Assembly: GCA_022702705.1 (NCBI GenBank)
Contig: CM040429.1
Location: 108,291,943-108,355,942, forward strand
Length of the DNA stretch: 64,000 nucleotides
Source: Papilionanthe hookeriana x Papilionanthe teres
Taxonomy: Eukaryota > Streptophyta > Magnoliopsida > Asparagales > Orchidaceae
Direction of reading: 5' to 3'
Made by a program: the position numbers and the translations under genes. This document shows, in pieces, positions 58,321-64,000 of the stretch. The notes under the pieces were generated by a model. It had not been told where the DNA came from and ran no database searches. It was given only the letters and a program-made list of their open reading frames with translations. The stretch's first letter is position 1. Every line of letters starts with the position of its first letter.

Positions 58321-58920
58321 GAAGCCCTAGGGGCAATTCATTGAGAAAAAGTCTGGGTACTGAAACAAAGTAGTATGAGAGAGCCCCAAAGTTTGGAGCT
58401 CTACCCATAAGCGACAAACTAAACACACAAAAAGAGGACATACTACAACAGGAAAACATCAAAAGAAAAACATGCAAACAAGTAGAGAATGTGAAAGAGG
58501 ACTCCTAAGCCTTCCTCTTCCACAGAGTGCGGACCAAGGACGTCGAAGCCTTCCTCTACTAGGTCGTGGAGAGGTGCGAGAAAGTATATACTTAAGGGCT
58601 TTGCCCATACCAGGATAAGCCAAAGTATCATCCATTAAACCTTCAAACTGGAAGGTACCCCCAATCTTTTTCTTCCTCCGAGAGACGTAGACTTGCCATT
58701 CCTTTTCTTTTTCTTCTTCGTCTTCTTCTTCAGTTTCGCCATCTTCTTCTTCTTCTTCTTCTTCTTCTTCTGTTTCTGAGGACTGAGAAGCAGTATCAGC
58801 GACTTGTGGTGCATTAACACCTCGGACCCCTTCTCTCTCAATAGGCAGATCTACTACAATTACAGAATCATCCACTACATCCACAACAGTACTTGCCTCG
58901 GTAGCTAGAGGAAACAGAGA
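58294..58920 (-). mobile_element. Probable retroposed sequence (LINE 3' end or processed transcript) with poly-A tail
   Basis: Minus strand, ending in poly-A at 58320..58294. The frame 58459..58884 (141 residues) has a long acidic run (ETEEEEEEEEEDGETEEEDE) then KEWQVYVSRRKKKIGGTFQF and GLMDDTLAYPGMGKALKYIL. The acidic run stems from a CTT/GAA microsatellite (about 58740..58775). After the stop is a UTR-like stretch ending 'gcccctagggcttc' before the A tail. I cannot name the family. Confidence 0.4.
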
Positions 58921-59389
58921 GTCAATGATTTAGGCATCATATTCATATTTTGTCTTATTTCACATCATTTAGGCATCTCATAATAGTAAAACTCAACCTA
59001 ACGCATTTTAATTTAATTTCTTATTTGCAACTGTATTTTTGGTATGTCTTAACTTCCACATTTTAATTACTTGCTTGTAACACTGCACTATTTGTGCATC
59101 CTGATTTTATTGACACGGCATGCCATTTAAATCAACTAGGACAAAGTTGAAGATCAGCCAAAATGATTAAAGACCTAAATGTTAGGCCAAATACTTATGA
59201 TGTAGGCTGAAAAAAGTTCAAAAAGTCTTTAAAAAACAATAATGTGCAAACCTTATTTGAAGTTATGCTGAGCCAAGTTAATCGATTGAATCGTAAGCTG
59301 CAAATACAACCTGTAGTACTTACCGAAACCAGAGAAACCAAATATTAAACACAAGCCGGGGCATAGAAAGTACAATAGGGAAGAAAACC

Positions 59390-60640
59390 AACCTATAAAT
59401 GGTGATGATTTTAATAAACCCACTCAAAAGGTTAAAGTAGAAGTACCCTGATACCGGAGTTAACTAGAATCATAATAGGGAAAATAAATAAGGTTACAAC
59501 CAAAGACACTTATTACTAGAAAATAATAGACACAACACGACTCAACTAGAGGTTAGGTCGAGGGATGGGTATTGCAGTTTACAAAGGAAAAGTTTGCATG
59601 GAATTGTGGGAATGGTCGGAAGGCAGCAAGGGACGGTTGTGGTTGGTTGCCGAATGGAAGGAAGGTAAGAGACCGCAGGGTATTGTGAGGTGGCTGCATC
59701 AGGGAAGTGGTGGCAGGGCTTTGGAAGGGTCGGGTAGGCTAATGGCAGCAAGGAAAAGAGTTGTGCGCCCGCGACAACATCATCAGACGGCTGGACAGTG
59801 ATATGACAATAAGGGAAGAGCTTGCAGTGTTATGGCGGTGATGTCAGATGCCAGGACAGAGGTAGAACAATAAAAGGAAAGAGTGGCGGGCTGCTGCAGC
59901 AACGGTGGAGGTCTGAGACAACGAAAACAATGAAGTAGGTGGGTAAGACAACGAAGGGTAGCCAAGGGGAATGGCGGTGGGCTAGGGATAGCAAACAAGA
60001 GGGTTGTCCGAGGATTGTTGAAGCAAGCGAGATGGTTGGAAAGGTTGCAGAGAAGTTGAGTAAGGATAAATATCCTTGCGGGATCGAGCTACACCTGAAG
60101 CACCACTCAAAGCTTTGGAGACAGTCACCACCTCTCAGATGAGTTATAGCTAGAGCACCTTCTCGCATTTGAATACATCCCTAGAAGAGGAACACCGATA
60201 GTCAACAGATGTCTCGAAATAGAAACATACGCCAAAAAGTATCTTCCAAACCCTAATACAAAACATATAGAAGAAAGAACTAAAAATGAATGAAAGATAA
60301 TAAAAAAGAAAGCATAAGAAAGGAAAACGGGACTACATTGGTGACTCATCTCCCACGATTTTTAATCCAAGACACTATAACAACTAAAGTACCGCAAGAA
60401 AACAGTGTGGAAAGCCCCCGTGTCACACCCATTTTTATGGGGTTTATGATACCAATGAATTCCTTGATTAGCTTAATAAATAAATGAGCTTTTTATCCGG
60501 TACCCTCTAAAGGGATATACTCAGACCCCACCCGAAAGGTTAAAGTAACAGCACCCACTTTTGATGGTGTTTATGATAGCAATAAATTTTTGGAGGGTAG
60601 CTTTGCCAAAATGAAGCTTTTGAGCCGTACAAAAATTTAT
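59390..60640. other. Region of short direct repeats, possible decayed element
   Basis: 'caaaaggttaaagtagaagtaccc' at about 59420 resembles 'gaaaggttaaagtaacagcaccc' at about 60535. 'cacccatttttatggggttt' with 'atgataccaat' (60425) resembles 'cacccacttttgatggtgtt' with 'atgatagcaat' (60547). The middle (59560..60170) is GC-richer with open frames on both strands but no domain. Perhaps an old LTR element; unresolved. Confidence 0.3.
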
Positions 60641-63600
60641 TAGTGCATATTTTGAAAAAATAAAATTAGAAAAATGTATCCTCCATAGACAAGAAACGAA
60701 CGAGATGCCAATGTCTAAATGTTATTCTAGAAATCATGAAAATAAATAGGGCAAGAAAATATGCGTCACTGCATGCTTAAATGCTTTTGAGGATTTAGTA
60801 ACCAAGACTATAACTCAAAACACTCTCTAGTTTCAAAAAAGTCTGCTATTAGACCTAACCCTTTCCTAATCAGTGTTCCCATCACTAAAAATATCATTGA
60901 ATCCACTTCTAAAGATAATAAAGATATCAATTGATTAAAATAGCACAAGAAAGTACATACACAACAACGATGTAAAACTTAATGATTCTTTGGAGAACAA
61001 TCAAATGGAGGAAGAAGGCATCAAAAGATCATTAATAATACACCTAGTTTCAATGATGGCATAGAAGATACGAGTGAACCAAAAATTTAATTAGAATTAG
61101 ACTACCTATTGGCTATTGCTACCATTATTTAAGAAATTTTTCAAAGACATACTATTTTTGAGAATGCTAGATTTGGTTTTTCTTTTAAATTAATTCTCCC
61201 TTATCTTGCAATAGCGCATATGATATATCCTACATTGCAAGCATATTTTTCATGAAGATGGTGAGACTGCACGAGTTAACACAATGGCATCTACCAGACT
61301 TCTTAGGTTTAGGACTTATTTTTACGCAATCTATAATTTTTACCATAAAAAACCTCTTATCATAGCTGATGCTCATGCACATGTATTTTAGACTCCATTT
61401 TCATGAATTATTCCGCAAAACGATCATTGTATGACCGACAATTTACTCCCACACATATCTCTGATTCCCAGGATTTGTCACCAATTCTGAGGAAAGATAC
61501 GATACATCATAAAGCCAGCAAGCATGAATATCTAAATATATTTTCTTTAATATAAATTTGAGTAAACCATGAATACATTCTTTCATGCTAGTCATTTTGT
61601 TAAAGTTGACATTATTTTGTCAAATATCTAAATTTAAATACATAGAATATCTAAATATATTTTCCCTTTATCTCTAGTTCAATAGACAAAAGGACATCAT
61701 TGTATTTTTAATTATTCTAAAAAAAGCTAATACTTCAGATAAAGCTCCGGAATCAACACCAAAAGTGAAAGCGTAACGCCTAGCAATAAGCTTGCAAAGT
61801 ATTAAACTTCAATGCTATGGCAATGTGTAATGAGCAGAAAACTAATATAGTCAACTAGAAAACCTTAAATTTGATCATAAAGAGAGTTACCTTAGCTAAA
61901 AATGACGTAACGCATCTGATTAATTGCAAATCCAATGAATAACATGCACCAATTGTTATTTGCTTGGAGCAAATAACAACAGCTGCAGCACAAGCAAATA
62001 ACAACAGCAGCAGCACCTCATTTCCTGCAACTTCAAAAGTATAAAGCCAGTAGCACACATTAATATAAACTCGTTAATAATGGAATGGAGACAATAACAG
62101 CATATTAAAATGATAGCCCAAACTGTTTTGGAACAGAATCAATTCATTAAGCTAACGAGATAACAAAATACTAGTCATGCATAAAAGTACCTTATAGATG
62201 TCCCACAAATTTCTGATAATCCTTATTCAGGTAATCATCATAACAGACAATATTAACTCTTAGAGGTGGGTAGGCTTCATGGCAATCATTCTTCATTTTT
62301 GATATTTCCTCTTGCACTAAAAGCTGCATTTAGAATTCAACCTAAAAAAAAAAAAAATCAAAATGCTTTATTCAAATGTAGTCTGCAAAGTTCAGTTTAC
62401 TTTCAATATTTAGCAGATTATAAATTCATTTGACGTGCACCAGTTGTCACTATAATAGATAGTGCTTGAGGGTGCTAACCGCGTAGGTAAAACAGCAGCA
62501 CCATATTTAATGCGACTTCAAGAGCAAGAAAAACCAACAAAATGTGCGTGTGCTGACATCAAAATGAAGAAGTGGCCAAAAACATACAATAAACTTGTCA
62601 AAAGTTCAATAGTACTCGAACATAATCAATCTATGGTCCTATTAGCATTCGAAAGTAGTACATTATGTAATGGCCCCATATGGTTCGTCTTTAGCAAGTA
62701 GACATCATGGCCAACCACCTTATCAAGCTATTTGTGGCAGATTGGCTTCTTGTTAATCATTCTATAATTTTATTCTCCGGCGGGAATTTTATTAAATTCA
62801 ATAAGAAAAGAAAATCTAAATGAATTTATTTGAAAAGTATTTAGCAGATTACTTGCCACAAGGAATATAACATTCATTAGCAAACAAAAACTGCCATAAA
62901 GTTTTACACAGATCAGCCTTGTTGGCTTCATAAAGCCTAATACATAGTTTTCCATAAGAAATAGATAGGCTTGAGGGTAGAATAGCCATAAGAAATAAAT
63001 TAAGCACAAGGGTAGGACGCCTCTCAAGAAAATAGAACTGAATATTTTTTTTACTTCTCTTTGGCATTACTTCCGTATGTTTTATATATAGAAGAGACTA
63101 AGCAATAGGTAAAGTGGAGAGGATTTGATGTTGAAGTGGCAGACAGCATTATAAGGAAACATTGTCTGCCCGCTCCCATCTATGAAAGTAATACAAACAA
63201 AGGCAGATACCTATACATATTCAAATGATATCATGTCATAGACATGGCTTGCACAAAATTCAAAATAATTATATTTAGTAATTTGTATGGTGACCCTCCA
63301 ATTGCAAGAAGATGGATTAAACCTTCTTTTATTGACCCATAAGGCTATATTGAATACTAAATTTTAATGTTAACAAATTTAAAAAAGGAATTGGTCTAAT
63401 GACTTCTCAAGTCTTGTGTAGATAACAGAGAAAACCCATTTGGAATTAAATGTTCCATATAAATATGGCTTTTTAATTTTATCAAAAATTTCATTTTGCC
63501 CTTCACATGTAAGAGACAAGTGAAGGAGATGCGCCAGAAAAAGCTAAAAAGCAAGAAAAATAAACATTTAAGCCATCTTAAACCCAAAAATGATAGTTTA

Positions 63601-64000
63601 ACTCACTATGATATATTATTTTTTTAAGAAAATTAGGAAACTATTATAAAATATTCTAGAATAACATCTCACGCATTAGCTAAATAGATTTTACAAATGT
63701 AGTTGCTATCAAAAAAGAAAAAAAAATCAAAATATGAAATCAGATTGTGCTTACCAGACTCCTTCAAGGTTTTACAAGCCTACAAAATTAACACTCTTCA
63801 CAAGGCCACACTATTGCTCCACAAAGTGGCCGAGGCAATGGCCTCTAAACCTTATTAAAAGCGGGCCTTTACAGTGTTAACGTGTCTTAACAGAGCTCTT
63901 TATGAGCTTCCACAATGTATTTAGAATACGTGTAATCCAATTAATAGATATTTTAAATAGAACATAATCAATCTGTTTGAGAGTTTATTCTTTTTGCCAA
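60641..64000. other. AT-rich DNA, no supportable gene
   Basis: Short frames (61855..62058, 62462..62701, 62770..63067, 63396..63587) show no domain. On the minus strand several donor-like sites occur (CTAAG|GTAACT at about 61890, TATAAG|GTACTT at about 62192, GTCTG|GTAAGC at about 63753), which could belong to an intron-rich minus-strand transcript extending past the window, but I cannot link exons. Confidence 0.4.

Noticed and set aside
59565..60168. Open frames on both strands near 60 kb as host genes
   Set aside because: Frames are short, interrupted and overlap on opposite strands; no domain, intron structure or promoter was recognised.

Overview
This is nuclear DNA from a flowering plant with a repeat-rich genome. 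The evidence is one intact, intron-containing NAC transcription-factor gene of the ATAF/SNAC type, AT-rich intergenic DNA, and plant families of transposable elements (Ty1/copia, Ty3/gypsy Tat, RTE-type LINE, CACTA, foldback/MITE). The species cannot be fixed from the sequence. Only one host protein gene (14393..15646, + strand) is well supported; nearly everything else recognisable is transposon-derived.

Left arm, 1..13200: AT-rich DNA; a 5'-truncated RTE LINE (1768..3245) with 19-bp target-site duplications; an inverted-repeat element with a second hairpin inside it (about 4013..5110); a decayed CACTA transposon whose 3' terminus is at 7674; a decayed Ty3/gypsy coding remnant (about 7866..11330); and unclassified remnants with weak coding signal on the minus strand (11390..13100). 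Gene island, 13200..15950: a (TC)n/(CA)n microsatellite, a GC-rich promoter with five CACGTG G-boxes and a TATA box, then the three-exon NAC gene. Its first intron appears to be a GC-AG intron.

Nested retroelement stack, 16903..56643: three minus-strand retrotransposons sit one inside another, and each junction can be read. (1) The outermost is a Ty1/copia element with LTRs 16903..17118 and 56429..56643, a tRNA-Met-type primer site and a polypurine tract. (2) An RTE LINE (18176..52028) is inserted in the copia reverse-transcriptase gene and flanked by a 14-bp duplication of copia sequence. (3) A Ty3/gypsy element of the Tat lineage (19221..50033, 30.8 kb) is inserted in the RTE reverse-transcriptase gene, with a 5-bp duplication (acctt) and TG...CA ends. 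Removing the inner layers gives sensible sizes: about 3.0 kb for the RTE and about 5.9 kb for the copia element, the latter including a roughly 0.67-kb internal insertion.

The Tat element is the exceptional feature. Its LTRs are about 9.9 and 10.7 kb, and each is mostly five successive tandem-repeat families (units about 75 to 135 bp). Although their sequences differ, nearly every unit is built from short perfect or near-perfect palindromes with 2 to 10-nt loops. One family, upstream of a predicted TATA box in U3, carries about five W-box cores (TTGAC) per 80-bp unit. The predicted transcript would have a U5/leader of about 7 kb made of hairpin repeats. The internal region has broken gag, protease, RT, a degenerate RNase H, an intact-looking second RNase H (the Tat hallmark), integrase, an extra 262-residue ORF of unknown function, and a 111-bp tandem array in the 3' untranslated part. 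The element is defective: the end of the 5' LTR, the primer site and the start of gag are deleted.

Right arm, 56644..64000: a 295-bp foldback MITE (57203..57497), an (AT)n/poly-T tract adjoining a probable retroposed sequence (58294..58920), a region with short direct repeats (59390..60640), and AT-rich DNA to the end without a supportable gene.
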